A stretch of 64,000 nucleotides of DNA from Tetracentron sinense (Eukaryota; Streptophyta; Magnoliopsida; Trochodendrales; Trochodendraceae): NCBI GenBank assembly GCA_015143295.1, contig CM026570.1, forward strand, positions 25,799,250 to 25,863,249, given 5' to 3'. Positions 11,310-21,316 of the stretch are shown one piece after another. The notes beneath the pieces were generated by a model. It did no database searches. It was not told the origin of the DNA and saw only the letters and a program-made list of their open reading frames with translations. Both the position numbers and the translations under genes were made by a program. Within the stretch, counting starts at the first letter, position 1. Each line of letters begins with the position of its first letter.

Positions 11310-12200
11310 GGTTAACCCAAGACAGCCACACCTACTATACTCAATAAATACACACACACACACACAACTACACGCCCAGGCCACAAAAAATTGCACCCAC
11401 ACCCTCTCAATAAAAAGGGTGGTGGGGCATTAAGGGCTCACTATCAAAGGGGTAAGTCACCAATGTGGGAATAAATCTCATTCATTTTTTTGGTTAACAC
11501 AAGAGAACACACACACCCACTATACTCAACACACACCCACACACACAAACACACACCCAGACCAAAAGGCCATTGCACCCCACACACCCTCTTAAAAAAA
11601 AGAGGGAGGTGGGCTTTAAGGGCTCACTAACACAGGAGTAAGTCACCAATGCGGGTCTAAAGCCCATTCATTTTTTTGGTTAACAAAAGAAAACACCCAA
11701 ACACACACGCCCAGGCCACAAAGCCATTGCACCCACACACCCTCTAAAAAAATAGAGGGAGCTGGGGCTTTAAGGGATCACTATCACAGGGGTAAGTCAC
11801 CGATGGGGGACTAAAGCCCATTCATTTTTTGGTTAACACAAGAGAACACACACAACCACTAAACCCAACACACACACTCAGGTCACAAGGCCATTGCAAT
11901 TTGCACCCACACCCCCTCTCAAAAAAGAGAGGGAGGTGGGGTTTTAAGGGCTCACTATCACAGGGGTCCTATTCATTTTTTTGGTTAACACAAGAGAACA
12001 CGCACACCCACTATACTCCACACACACCTGCGCCCATGCCACAAGGCCATTGCACCCACACACCCTCTCAAAAAAAGTGGGAGCTGGGGCTTTAAGGGCT
12101 CACTATCACAGGGTAAGTCGCCGATGTGGGACTAAAGCCCATTCATTTTTTTGGTTAACACGAGAACACACACACCCACTATACTCAACACATACAAAAG
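11310..12200 (+). repeat. ~165-bp CA-rich tandem array (about 5.3 units)
   Basis: Units begin at GGTTAAC near 11310, 11492, 11678, 11831, 11983 and 12153 (spacing 182, 186, 153, 152, 170). Each unit carries GGTTAACACAAGAGAACAC, a CA/CCCA-rich microsatellite, CATTGCACCCACACACCCTC, a short A run, GAGGTGGGG, TTTAAGGGCTCACTATCACA and GGGACTAAAGCCCATTCA. The last unit is cut short near 12200. The CA-rich part explains the histidine/threonine-rich open frames here; they are not genes. Confidence 0.85.
12122..12132 (-). promoter_or_regulatory. USE-like motif of plant snRNA promoters
   Basis: On the minus strand this reads GTCCCACATCG, an exact match to the plant snRNA upstream sequence element RTCCCACATCG. 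Diverged versions occur at the same place in the other units (near 11802, 11653 and 11453). I see no clear TATA box 30-35 bp downstream and no snRNA, so activity is doubtful. Confidence 0.3.
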
Positions 12201-12417
12201 CCAAAAGGAGGAAATTTTCAACCACGTTGGGACTGTCACCTACTCGAGTGTTGGCTCGGTTTTAACCAGGAAACTTTTGGCTTCATAATCTGTCACATCA
12301 CTGATCAAGGAAGCATATATACAACAATACAAATGAGAGACCCAATATGGTTAGTGTGAGCAGCTTCCATATGGATCAAAGAAAATGGTGAACAAGATGA
12401 GACCCACTAGAACAAAC
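12201..12417. other. Unassigned sequence with an imperfect inverted repeat
   Basis: AAGCCAAAAGGAGGAAA near 12198-12215 and GGAAACTTTTGGCTT near 12270-12284 form an imperfect inverted repeat. Nothing else is recognised before the KU80 remnant. Confidence 0.35.
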
Positions 12418-12562
12418 CTGCCAATGGCTTCTGTCTTGATGATCAACATGATTTGTTTGGATGCAAGAAATTCACAGAAACTGCTCAGCTGTTTCTCCTG
12501 GCAGAATTTACAGAGATGGCGCAGGAATTCATTGAACTGTTTAGGTTCCTACACAACATCCT
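12418..12562 (-). pseudogene. KU80 remnant: penultimate exon (EPKQFNEFL)
   Basis: The minus strand encodes DVV, an in-frame TAG, then EPKQFNEFLRHLCKFCQEK, QLSSFCEFLASKQIMLI and IKTEAIG, ending in CAG at 12418 with the donor GTTTGT. KU80 has LEQEPKQFN.FL..L...CQE..LS...E...SK.I.LI.K.EA. The TAG replaces the glutamine codon before EPKQ. Confidence 0.85.
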
Positions 12563-12597
12563 TCCAGAATTCAGAGAGAGATTGGGGCCTTAGGGAA

Positions 12598-12701
12598 GGT
12601 TTTGAATATGTTGGTTGGTCAGAGATCACAAAAGTGGCACTGGGAGAGAAGGTTTTGACATGTTGGTTGGTCTGAGATCACAAAAGTGGTACTGGGAGAT
12701 A
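12598..12701 (+). repeat. 52-bp tandem duplication
   Basis: GGTTTTGA(AT/C)ATGTTGGTTGG, then TC(A/T)GAGATCACAAAAGTGG and ACTGGGAGA, occurs twice back to back (about 12598-12649 and 12650-12701) with few differences. It lies in the KU80 intron. Confidence 0.85.
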
Positions 12702-13445
12702 CCTGAAGCACAAAAAATGGGGAATGACCTCCTCATTGTAGTGTTGTACTCAAAGCTTATATTAGTCCAAGTCCTTTTAACCAAGTGGAAGTTGATTGAT
12801 ACAATGTGGAATATGGTATAATAGATTAAATTTAATGAAAGGGTAATTTACCAGTGTGTGTGAGGGTATGGAAAAGTAATATAGTGACGGTATCATTCCC
12901 ATGGACAAACTACTTGACATGTAGAGACCACATGATGCAACACAGGTGATAGGATGAAACTACGAAATGTCCATCATTATTTTCTTTAAATCAGTTTTCG
13001 TGATAGAAGAATACAAAATCATGATAACATGTCATTGGCAATTTCAAGTGTTTATCATCAACCTTCAAACACCAAAAAAAAATATGAAATTAAAAATTGC
13101 AATCTTCACATGAAGAAAATTGCATGATTATTACAAAGTAGTTGACTGAGGACCTCTGTTGGTACATTCCCAAAATGTTGTGGTTTTGCTGGCGTCATCC
13201 ACGTCTAGGAAGCTACATTGGACAACATGGACTGCCATTTTAGCTGGCACCACTTTCGGCCCAAGAAAATTGACAACAGTTCTTTTTATGGAAAACATAA
13301 AGAACTGAGGTTTTGAATCACAGTATTTTCTAATGTGTTAATCTTGCAAAGTGGAAATGATAACCAGTAAAAGAGGTTGAAAAAAAATAACAAATATCAT
13401 TGAGCTATTAATAATATTTTTTGATAAAATCAAAAAGATACCATA
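12702..13445. other. KU80 intron remnant, nothing recognised
   Basis: AT-rich sequence with no repeat, TE end or coding segment that I can support. Confidence 0.4.
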
Positions 13446-13940
13446 CATCAAAAAAAGAATAAACTCGGCCAATGAGTTTCGGGGCCAGCGGGTTTCACAC
13501 CTTGGAACCATGCTGAGTTGTTAGCTTTGAGAATGGGGCTGATCTATGCTATTGAGTATGGAAGTCCTCGCATAACTATTGAAGGACAAAGGTGACTCGA
13601 CATTGGCCACCAGGCACCAGGTGAGCCTCTAGGAAGGATAGTGCTCCCTAGTGTTGCGTGCACATTGTTCAGGAAGTTCATGCTCTAGGTTTGCAAGGAA
13701 ATGTCTCGTTTTGTTGGACTCATAGAAGTGTAAACGACTTAGTGGATTCCCTTGCCAAGGAGGGGGCATAGGGTAGTCTCTGGTGTGAGTTTTATCCACC
13801 TTGACTTTGTATTTTCCAATTTCGGTTTTGTTTTTGTTCCCCTTTCTATGTTGCTTTTTGTTTTCCTTTTGTGTGGGTTCTTTTGGTGCTTGTTCTTTTT
13901 TATTATTTTTAATATCATTTTTTGTTACCAATAAATAAAG
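13446..13940 (+). mobile_element. L1-type LINE 3' end with RNase H domain
   Basis: The plus strand encodes ELLALRMGLIYAIEYGSPRI-like residues, the 'AEL.AL..GL..A...G...' part of the RNase H fold found at the C-terminus of many plant L1 LINEs. After a break follow SVNDLVDSLAKEGA, the end of such a domain ('N..AD.LAK.G'). A T-rich 3' UTR then ends at TTACCAATAAATAAA (about 13924-13938). It is 5'-truncated and disabled, and lies in a KU80 intron. The 126-codon open frame on the opposite strand here is its shadow. Confidence 0.7.
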
Positions 13941-14130
13941 GGTGGTGCTAGGTGCACCCCAATATTTGATGACTACACCCCATTTTTGAAATTGATGAGT
14001 ACACACCATTAATATCTTAAAATCTTAAATGCACACCAAAATCAGAAAAATGACTTATAAAATTTATAAAACTTCAATTTATTAACTATAAGAAGAAAGG
14101 GTAATATGCTAGCTCCACTTTCTTTTAATG
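13941..14130. other. Intron remnant with a short dispersed repeat
   Basis: The string ATATTTGATGACTACACCCC near 13961-13981 recurs in diverged form near 14781-14801. This suggests a small repeat copied to both sides of the palindromic MITE. Confidence 0.4.
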
Positions 14131-14273
14131 CTCCGTTTGTTTTGATGTAAAATAGGGGAAAACAAATGAAATTCATGGAAAATGTCAATTGTCCTACAGA
14201 AAATACACACGAAAAATGAGATTTTCCGTGGAATTCTTTTGTTTTCCTCTATTTTACATCAAAACAAACGGAG
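14131..14273. mobile_element. Palindromic MITE, 143 bp
   Basis: CTCCGTTTGTTTTGATGTAA and its reverse complement form the two ends, and the match continues through AATAG(G)GGAAAACAAA, so about 36 bp of each end pair. No convincing target-site duplication is visible (TTTTAATG before, TATAAGTC after), so the superfamily is uncertain. No coding capacity. Confidence 0.75.
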
Positions 14274-14825
14274 TATAAGTCACTTTACCCAAGAATAAAT
14301 AATGCCATCATTTCCTGTTTAATTAAAGAGTTGAGATTTTCTCATCCAATATTTATGGGTAGTGTACTATGCAAGCAAACTACAGTGGTGTACAAAATTT
14401 TCAATAATATTAATCCATTTTTTTATTTCTTTTATCCATTTCGCTGACTTAATAAAATGAACAAAACCTCAAATAATCAGAACAAATAATTTAATTTCCA
14501 AAAGCTGTCAATCAAACAAAGAGAATCAAAGGCATATGAGAAATCATATAATTAATTTTCAATATAATGAATAAAATTTTAAATAAACAACATTGTCCAA
14601 CAAAAAATCGAGAACTTGGGAGAATGTTGGTTAATGGAGAAGTGATGACGAATTAAGAAAGTGGAAATGTGATGGTTTGTGTTATATTTGACTATCTATA
14701 TTAATTCTGTAACTCATGGCTAGATTTCCTTGGTTTTTAGGCTTAGTTATTTATTTAGGATAGTGTTATGTGCTAATATTTGATGACTATACCCCATTAA
14801 AAAATTTCTTATATTTTAATGGGGT
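14274..14825. other. KU80 intron remnant, nothing recognised
   Basis: AT-rich sequence without a recognisable element, apart from the ATATTTGATGACTATACCCC repeat near 14781. Confidence 0.4.
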
Positions 14826-15177
14826 AACCCTTTTGAAGAGCAACTAAACTTTCCAGTGCCTTCTGATAAGTGTAACCTTCATAGGAGTTCTCCACCAAGT
14901 CAAAAATTACGTTTTTCATATCTCTAATTGCTTTATTAACTCGTTTCATGCTATCTCTACGTGATATCATGGCTTCAAAATCTTGGACAGGAGTCAAATC
15001 CCCGATTTTGACAACCTTTGGAATAGATGCATTTTCAATAGAATTGACAGTTTGGACGTCACCAATGTTTGCAACACCATCTCTCTCTCTCTCTCTCTCT
15101 CTCATTTGACCCTGATGCTTTCTCTCTCCATAAACTTCTAGATGACTTCTATATCTGTAGGAAATATCAAACTTCAA
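14826..15177 (-). pseudogene. KU80 remnant: C-terminal domain exon
   Basis: The minus strand encodes KIGDLTPVQDFEAMISRRDS, MKRVNKAIRDMKN, IFDLVENSYEGYTYQKALE and SLVALQKG, which fits the helical C-terminal domain of KU80 (Ku_PK_bind family: PIQDFEAMISRRD ... KALEC.LALRKG). A CT microsatellite (about 15082-15106) inserts the artificial run RERERERD near its start. After KG the sequence runs into AT-rich non-gene DNA holding a small TACCCCATTAAAA/TTTTTTAATGGGGTA inverted repeat. Confidence 0.87.
15082..15106. repeat. (CT)n microsatellite in a KU80 exon remnant
   Basis: About twelve CT dinucleotides. On the KU80 (minus) strand they read as a run of GAGAGA and add an RE-repeat to the peptide. 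Confidence 0.9.
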
Positions 15178-15229
15178 AACAAATTGCTATGTTAAGAGAT
15201 TTGACAGTGTTGAATACAAATTTCGTTCT

Positions 15230-15320
15230 TCGGTAGTTTTCTGCCAAAAGAGAACTTCGGATTCTCCTTAAGCTCGAACTGCTTACGAAATTCATCTATG
15301 AAAGACTTGTTTTGAAAAAC
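15230..15320 (-). pseudogene. KU80 remnant: C-terminal arm exon (FELKENPK)
   Basis: The minus strand encodes NKSFIDEFRKQFELKENPK followed by non-matching residues. KU80 has NKS..D.FR..FE.KENPK at this place. The lysine-rich continuation expected after ENPK is degraded, and no clean splice sites are visible. Confidence 0.8.
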
Positions 15321-15984
15321 AAAAAATTGAGTAAACTGCCTACCCGATTTATTAAATTATGTTTTTTTTTCTTATTTTTAACACACTCCACCAACTCTTA
15401 AGTATAGATACAAAACAAAAGGGGATGTTTAGTATATATTAAATTATATATCTCATTTTAAGCATGTTTTATCATTAATTTTGAATTTATACCATACATA
15501 TAGTGTCACGCCCCGAAAACCATATACACAATATATCTCATACTTGTATATGTTCTCGAAGCGTGAACCTGGGACAAACCCCAATAGTAAATGCATTTTA
15601 TTAACTAAATAAAATGAATTCAGATTTAATAACATAAGAGCATAACTAAAGGTTCTAAATAAACATTAAGTGTAATTGAGATTCATAAATGATCCTCTCA
15701 ACAAACACTCACCCTCTATGAGAGATTTAAAAAAAAACTATTCTTCTACTTCAAGCTCCTCAAGAGCTCCTAAGAACCTTCACTGATTTCCTGAAATAAA
15801 TAAACATAGCAAAGGTGAGCACAAGCTCAGCAAGATGAATACATACAACTATGAACATATATACTTCAATATTCCATTTATCTAAAAAGATATTAAACTA
15901 GAATGCAAGTCAATTCGTTTTCAATTCTTCAATTGAATTATTTGATTCACATATGCGGCCCTAGGCATGCCTTACGATACGATT

Positions 15985-16230
15985 TTGGATCATACACCTG
16001 TACCTCTAGTTGGCGGCCCTTGGCAACACCTCAAGGCCTAGGATGGCATCACTCACCTGTACCTCTAGTTGGCGGCCCTTGGCAACACCTCAAGGCCTAG
16101 GGTGACATCACTCACCTGTACCTCTAGTTGGCGGCCCTTGGCAACACCTCAAGGCCTAGGGTGACATCACTCACCTGTACCTCTGTTGGTGGCCCTCGGC
16201 AACACCTCAAGGCCAAGGGTGAAATCGTAT
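15985..16230 (+). repeat. ~60-bp tandem repeat inside the solo LTR (4 units)
   Basis: CACCTGTACCTCTAGTTGGC, GGCCCTTGGCAACACCTCAA and GGCCTAGG(A/G)TGACATCACT repeat about four times. The first units are nearly identical and the last is more diverged. Confidence 0.9.
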
Positions 16231-16924
16231 ACCTTTGGTTAGGTCTCTAATTTGTTCAACAATTATAATAGTTTTGCAAAAATAATATATTAAATCTTCC
16301 CCGCTATGGCGTCCCATACCACACGTAGTAAGGCCGATTTAATTTGAATTTATTAACCAAGGTAATGCTCATCATATCCTCCCCGCTATAACCCATGACG
16401 TCCTATATCGTCATAGCGAGAGGGATCAGTGAAGCGGGTTAAGGTCTATATCATTTAAACAATTTCACTCAATCATGCATGGTACTTGATTTTTTTTTTA
16501 CAAGAATAACACAAATATATCATGGTAACAAATAATGCAATTAAAGTATGAACATCAATTTATTAATTACTAGAGAAGTCTAATTTAACAAGAGTGTTCT
16601 AATATACATAATTTCTAAGTTCAATAGGGACCCTAACATGCTGAGTTTCTAAGTTCATTTCAATAGTTTAATTAACTAAAAATTTCAGGCAAATTGACTA
16701 TTGAATGAACCATGTGTAAAAATCATTAAGGAGAGTGTCCGTTAAGGAGGAATGAGCTTAGACCCATCATGCATAGAAACCACAAACGTTAATGGCATGA
16801 GTCAGATAGAGCTTCTAACTCATTAATGGCAGCCGCATAGAGTTTCTATGTTTGCTATTGAAAGTCATTCAAAAGTTAATCAACCGTTAATGACATAAGT
16901 TACATAGAACTCCGATACTATTAA

Positions 16925-17110
16925 TGGCAGCCAAATAGAGTTTCTATGTTTACTCTTATACTCGTTAATGGCAGCCACTACTCTATGTTTGCACCTATAC
17001 TCGTTAATGGCAGCCACTACTCTATGTTTGCTCCTATACTCATTAATGGCAGCCACATGGTGTTTCTATGTTTGCTCCTATACTCGTTAATGGCAGACAC
17101 ATGTTCATAT
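16925..17110 (+). repeat. ~50-bp tandem repeat inside the solo LTR
   Basis: TCTATGTTTGCTCCTATACT followed by CGTTAATGGCAGCCAC recurs about four times, with a looser upstream copy near 16795-16860. Confidence 0.85.
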
Positions 17111-17828
17111 ACTAAAGGCACTCTAATTCGAGTGACCAATCACTACTCCATGAATCACCTAAACTTTTCATGGATTCACTTCCTTTAATAGAAACAAACG
17201 GTAAGCACTGAGTATTCCTATTTAAAACCCAATTCTTCATCATCTCTCTTATCTCCACCATTCTCACAAACTATTCTAAATCATCCTAGTTCTTTAATGA
17301 AGATTTAATATACTCATTTCAACATTACACATTACACTATAAGAAATTAAAAGAACTAGGGAGTATTCACTTGCCTCAACCCTAGAGCTTTAGGGTTTCG
17401 AAGATCTCAATACCCTTTCCGTCAAACCCTTGATCTTTCCTTAGCGAGATCTCTAGATCCTGAGCTTTGAATCCACCTTCTTCAATCTCCAAACCCTCGT
17501 TTTCCTTTCCTTTTTATTTTATTTTATTTATTCCCATTTTCTTCTCTTATCTCTAGTTTAGGTTTCCTAAAGATAATGGAAGATTAAGTTATCATTATCT
17601 TATATAATACTAATCCCTTATCCTGATGTAGGGTGTTTGGTCACAGTTCAACATTAAGCATTTTTCTTTTTCCTTTTTTTTTTATTCCCATTTTCTATTT
17701 ATCTCCCCCGCCAAAATTATTAAACCTTATTACCCAAACATCACAATATAATATTACTAAATTATCCAATTTGAGAAATTACTAAAATAAATCTTAACAT
17801 TTAATTTCAGAATTTCTGAGTCGCTACA

Positions 17829-19968
17829 TATAGTATTAGAAAAATATTATATATGTCCGAGTTTTATGTGTCATTACTCGGACGAGTTTTGCCCGAGTTT
17901 CCGAGTTGACTTTACTCGGCAAGTTTCCAAGTCGAGTCAAGTTTTCGGGTTTTAAAACACTGCTTTGAAGCCATTCAACCATGAATCTATGGTGCCATTT
18001 TAGGATGTTGAGTAATCCTTGTTAAGTCAAGCATTTATAAATGTTCTATAGGAAGTAGAAAATCCTACAACGGCATCTTTGTACAAGATATGCCTAGATG
18101 TACAAATAGTGAAAAGGAAAACTGGAAATCTGAGAATTATAAATTGCCATGATTTAGGATCCGGTGAGTCACTTCATGATGTTGAGTAATCCTTGGTTCA
18201 GCTAGTGTTTACCATGTCCAAAAGGTAGTAAGCCGTAAGAGCTCTTGCCAGAGCATCTTGGGACTATTTATAGCCAAGATGTACAACAAGTACAATAGAA
18301 AAGCAGGAAACAGGATATCCCATGATATAGGAATGGCACATGGATCACCGGGAGAATTGCAAAATTGTGTTTGTCCTGGAAATTTGAATAAGAAAGGTAG
18401 TGTTTTAATTTGTACTCAACATTATCTAAAGCTAACTCACTCACATATCTATGAGTCATTCCAGATATTGCCCAGTGCTAGGAGCCTAGGACAAGTCAGG
18501 AATTTCAGTTCGTCCTCAAGAAATCTTGCAATACCATCATGTGCAGGGGTCTAAGTGGGAAAAGAATGTCGGGACGTAAAATCAGCAACTTTTTCTTGAG
18601 ACAAAAATATACTTTTAAAGGGTGATTTCCTATGGTACATCATGCCTTGTAATTGAACAGGAAAAATAATTGACCATGTGGGCCAGCACGGAAATTGTCC
18701 TAAACAATCCTTCCCAACTTTTTCAAGCACTAAAATAAGGGAAGAAGTTTTATTATGTGTTTATACATGTATGCAGTATCCAACATTTAGCCAATCTAGC
18801 CTAGACTTCTGTTCTGCGTCATTGAATTATTGATGAACCGTGAACCCTCAAAATCAGTTTATTGTAGTTAGTAGTAGTAGTATGATTTTTGTACTATGAA
18901 TCTTTTCGTGTATGGACTTCGAAAATCAGGCCAAATAGATCTTTTCTAGGGAGTTACCATGACTTGATTGATGGCCAAAGATTCTCTTCCAACTTTTGAA
19001 GTTACCATGACATGATTGCTGAAATCTTTAGCTTGCCGCAATATTATTCTTTCTCCCTGTGGACTTTCATTTTAGACCGAGGGTGGTCCGTTCTCTTGCC
19101 GTATCTAGAGATTGTTGTAAAGGTTCCTTTCCACACACCATCCTAAAGCAAAAGTCAACCCTAGCACTGGTTCTGCTCCTCGCATGCAAAGGAAAGAAAA
19201 AAGAGAAAGTAAAGTCGGTAGTGGCTAGAATTAGGGTTTTTTGTAGTTCTAGTTCTTTTTATCCGTCGAAGAGTGATTTGTTTTTCCCGAGTTTGGTTTG
19301 CTTTCATTTAGAGAGAGGGATGTGTTGTGTTCATTTCTCCTTATAACCTGATTGTGTTTCTATTCCATGCTGATTTGTATTTCCCGAGTTTGGTTTGCTT
19401 TCATTTAAATAGAGGGATGTGTTGTTTTCATTTCTCTCTATAACTTGATTGTGTTTCTATTCCATGCTCATTTGCATCCACAAAGGACCCCCATTTCCCA
19501 TGCGACAAGCACCCCGACTACACTTATGTTCAAACATCAGATTATTTGCATATCACAAAACAAACCTCAGATAAAAACAAGGCAAAAATGTTCTGAAGTA
19601 TTAAGAATTAAAAAAATGAAAGAATTTCAATTTCGGCAAGCACTACAAGCACAGAGCTACAAGCACAGAGGAATATAAACTATACCTCAAGCAAATCAAA
19701 TGTGCAAAATATATTCTCATTACTCGGTGATTTGAACTTTCACATGCTATCTAAAGCAAATCAAACCCAAATGAATACCATTCTACTTTTAGAAGATTAA
19801 AAAACAACACAAAAAAATTCGCACAAAAAAGGACTAAATAAGTACTTCAAATAAGCATCTATGAATTATGAAGTACAATTGTATAAATACTGAATTACTC
19901 AAGCACACACCATGATACTTACTGGTGTCAAATTAGTACTACATGCAGCAGAGAATAGTAAAGTTAAC
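17829..19968. other. KU80 intron remnant with local duplications
   Basis: No KU80 exon found here although one is expected (after NPVLE). About 17853-17960 holds CGAGTTTT/ACTCGG repeats resembling hAT MITE interiors. Two diverged ~190-bp direct copies lie at about 17965-18160 and 18161-18350 (shared GATGTTGAGTAATCCTTG and AAGATGTACAA). A ~100-bp duplication lies at 19273-19472. Confidence 0.5.
19273..19472 (+). repeat. ~100-bp tandem duplication
   Basis: GATTTGT(T)TTTCCCGAGTTTGG through GTGTTTCTATTCCATGCT occurs twice in a row (about 19273-19371 and 19372-19472) with only a few differences. Confidence 0.85.
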
Positions 19969-20177
19969 CTCCAAAACAGGATTAGGTGTAAAATAAGGCT
20001 GCAAAGCTTCCTCTTTACCTGGTGGTGCAAGGTCAAGCAGCTTGACCAAGTTATCTGCTGCATCTTGCAATTGTTTGTTCAGCTGCCATGACTAAGAGAA
20101 ATTGCTGAAGGAAGGAAACTGAAATTCTTGAACATCCTCAGCAAAAGGAAGTCCATTAAAGTAAAACGTGTCTTGCT
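19969..20177 (-). pseudogene. KU80 remnant: bridge exon (FAEDV...NPVLE)
   Basis: From the acceptor CAG near 20178, the exon encodes DTFYFNGLPFAEDVQEFQF, PSFSNFS, an in-frame TAG, then SWQLNKQ, NLVKLLDLAPPGKEEALQPY and FTPNPVLE. It ends at 19969 with the donor GTTAAC. KU80 proteins have the same order (FYFN.LPFAEDVREF.FPSF ... ADNLVK.LDLAP ... TPNPVL). The single TAG kills the frame. Confidence 0.87.
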
Positions 20178-20327
20178 GCTCAATAAAATCAAAAGACTTG
20201 CTGAATCAATAGGATAGCTAAGATCGATCAAATAAAGTAAAGTGCTCTGAGCATGGATATATACATTGACATATTCAAGTAAAGGATGCAGTAAAACGGC
20301 ATAGTAAAACTTACAATGTTATCCTTT

Positions 20328-20507
20328 GTTAGACACATTGGGTGTCAAAACCCCAACGACAACACTCCTTTGTTCGTGTCTCCATACACAGCACAGGATT
20401 GCCACCTTATCCATTTCTTTCATGACTCTTGTTATGGCAGAAACGCGAAAAATGGCCTCTGTACGTCGAAGATGTAGACATCTTTCATATAATAGTGTCT
20501 TTGAAAT
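20328..20507 (-). pseudogene. KU80 remnant: core-domain exon (VVVGVLTPN)
   Basis: The minus strand encodes HYYMKDVYI, then after a frameshift VSAITRVMKEMDKVAILCC, VWRHEQRSVVVGVLTPNVS. This is the conserved KU80 core segment (Arabidopsis-type VSAIAREMKETNKVAI ... VVVGVLTPNVS). The frame change between the two parts, and the lack of a clear GT donor after SNKG, show decay. Confidence 0.87.
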
Positions 20508-20650
20508 AAAAGAGTAGATAGGGATCAAATAGAATCAGATGGTATAAAAGCGAATAACTAATAAAAACATGTAATTTGGTACTAATCATACCCATTTACA
20601 TAAAGCAACATCAAATTATATGGATCCAAATCAAAGCAGCTAGATTTTAC

Positions 20651-20927
20651 CGCATTATGTTGGAACTTGGAAGCATCAGCAAATCCAATAAGTTTCACTC
20701 TTTTCTGGTTTGAACTTGACAGCATCCCTCAGATGAAATAGGAACTACTTCAGGTCCATAGCCATAACCTTTAATCATTTGCTCTGGGGTAGAATTTTAT
20801 CAGAAACTTCTACTTTTCTGTATTCAAAATCTACGGTGACTTCATGGGTATCAGCTGGAGGTGCTTTATCGGAATATTTTTTGAGAAGGGGGAACCTCTC
20901 CTAAGATGTTTTCTTGTAAATCCATGC
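20651..20927 (-). pseudogene. KU80 remnant: core-domain exon
   Basis: The acceptor ACAG ends at 20928 and the donor GTAAAATC begins at 20650. The translation starts WIYKKTS, an in-frame TAG, then ERFPLLKKYSDKAPPAD, HEVTVDFEYRKVEVSDK and, after a short frame disturbance, GYGYGPEVVPISS and KLIGFADASKFQHNA. This corresponds to the KU80 beta-barrel core (VYKK..EER.P.LK.YSDKAP, then GMKLLGF..AS). At least one in-frame stop and a frame shift make it non-functional. Confidence 0.85.
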
Positions 20928-21316
20928 CTGTATCATGAACAAAGGTTGGAACAAGATAGATCACGATGCCTTCTTTCCCCAAATGCCAAAATTGGATTCA
21001 ATAAATTGGTGGGGATCTGGCAAAAACCCCACTCCCACTGGGTGTTTCAGTTTTCAAAAAAAATCCTTAGGCCTAAAGCATCGAGCTGCTGTCAGAGTGA
21101 GAGCAACCGCTGGGAAAAAATCTTAGATTAATGCTTTCATGCTACAATTTCTCTCTATGGCATATTGTTTACCAAAGTAATTACTTTTTCTGAGCTAATT
21201 AGTTCTTTAGTAAGTATAAAACATTGTATGCAATAATTAACAGCAAATAAAAGGTCAACAGACTCAACACCAATGCGTTGACAACATTTGTTTCCATAAC
21301 TCATCCTCAATCTCAT

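Larger units (their letters stand above)
15504..17828. mobile_element. Solo LTR, probably Ty3/gypsy, 2325 bp
   Basis: It starts TGTCACGCCCCGAAAAC and ends GAGTCGCTACA, with the 5-bp target-site duplication TATAG on both sides (15499-15503 and 17829-17833). It contains no gag or pol, so it is a solo LTR left after LTR-LTR recombination. The TGTCACGCCCCG start is common in plant Ty3/gypsy chromovirus LTRs; the clade is an inference. Two internal tandem arrays (15985-16230 and 16925-17110) lengthen it. It sits in a KU80 pseudogene intron. The perfect TSD suggests moderate rather than great age. Confidence 0.88.

Noticed and set aside
13629-14009. 126-codon open frame on the minus strand
   Set aside because: It lies antisense to the LINE RNase H remnant and its T-rich 3' UTR; the lysine/asparagine-rich part is the complement of the T-rich tract.
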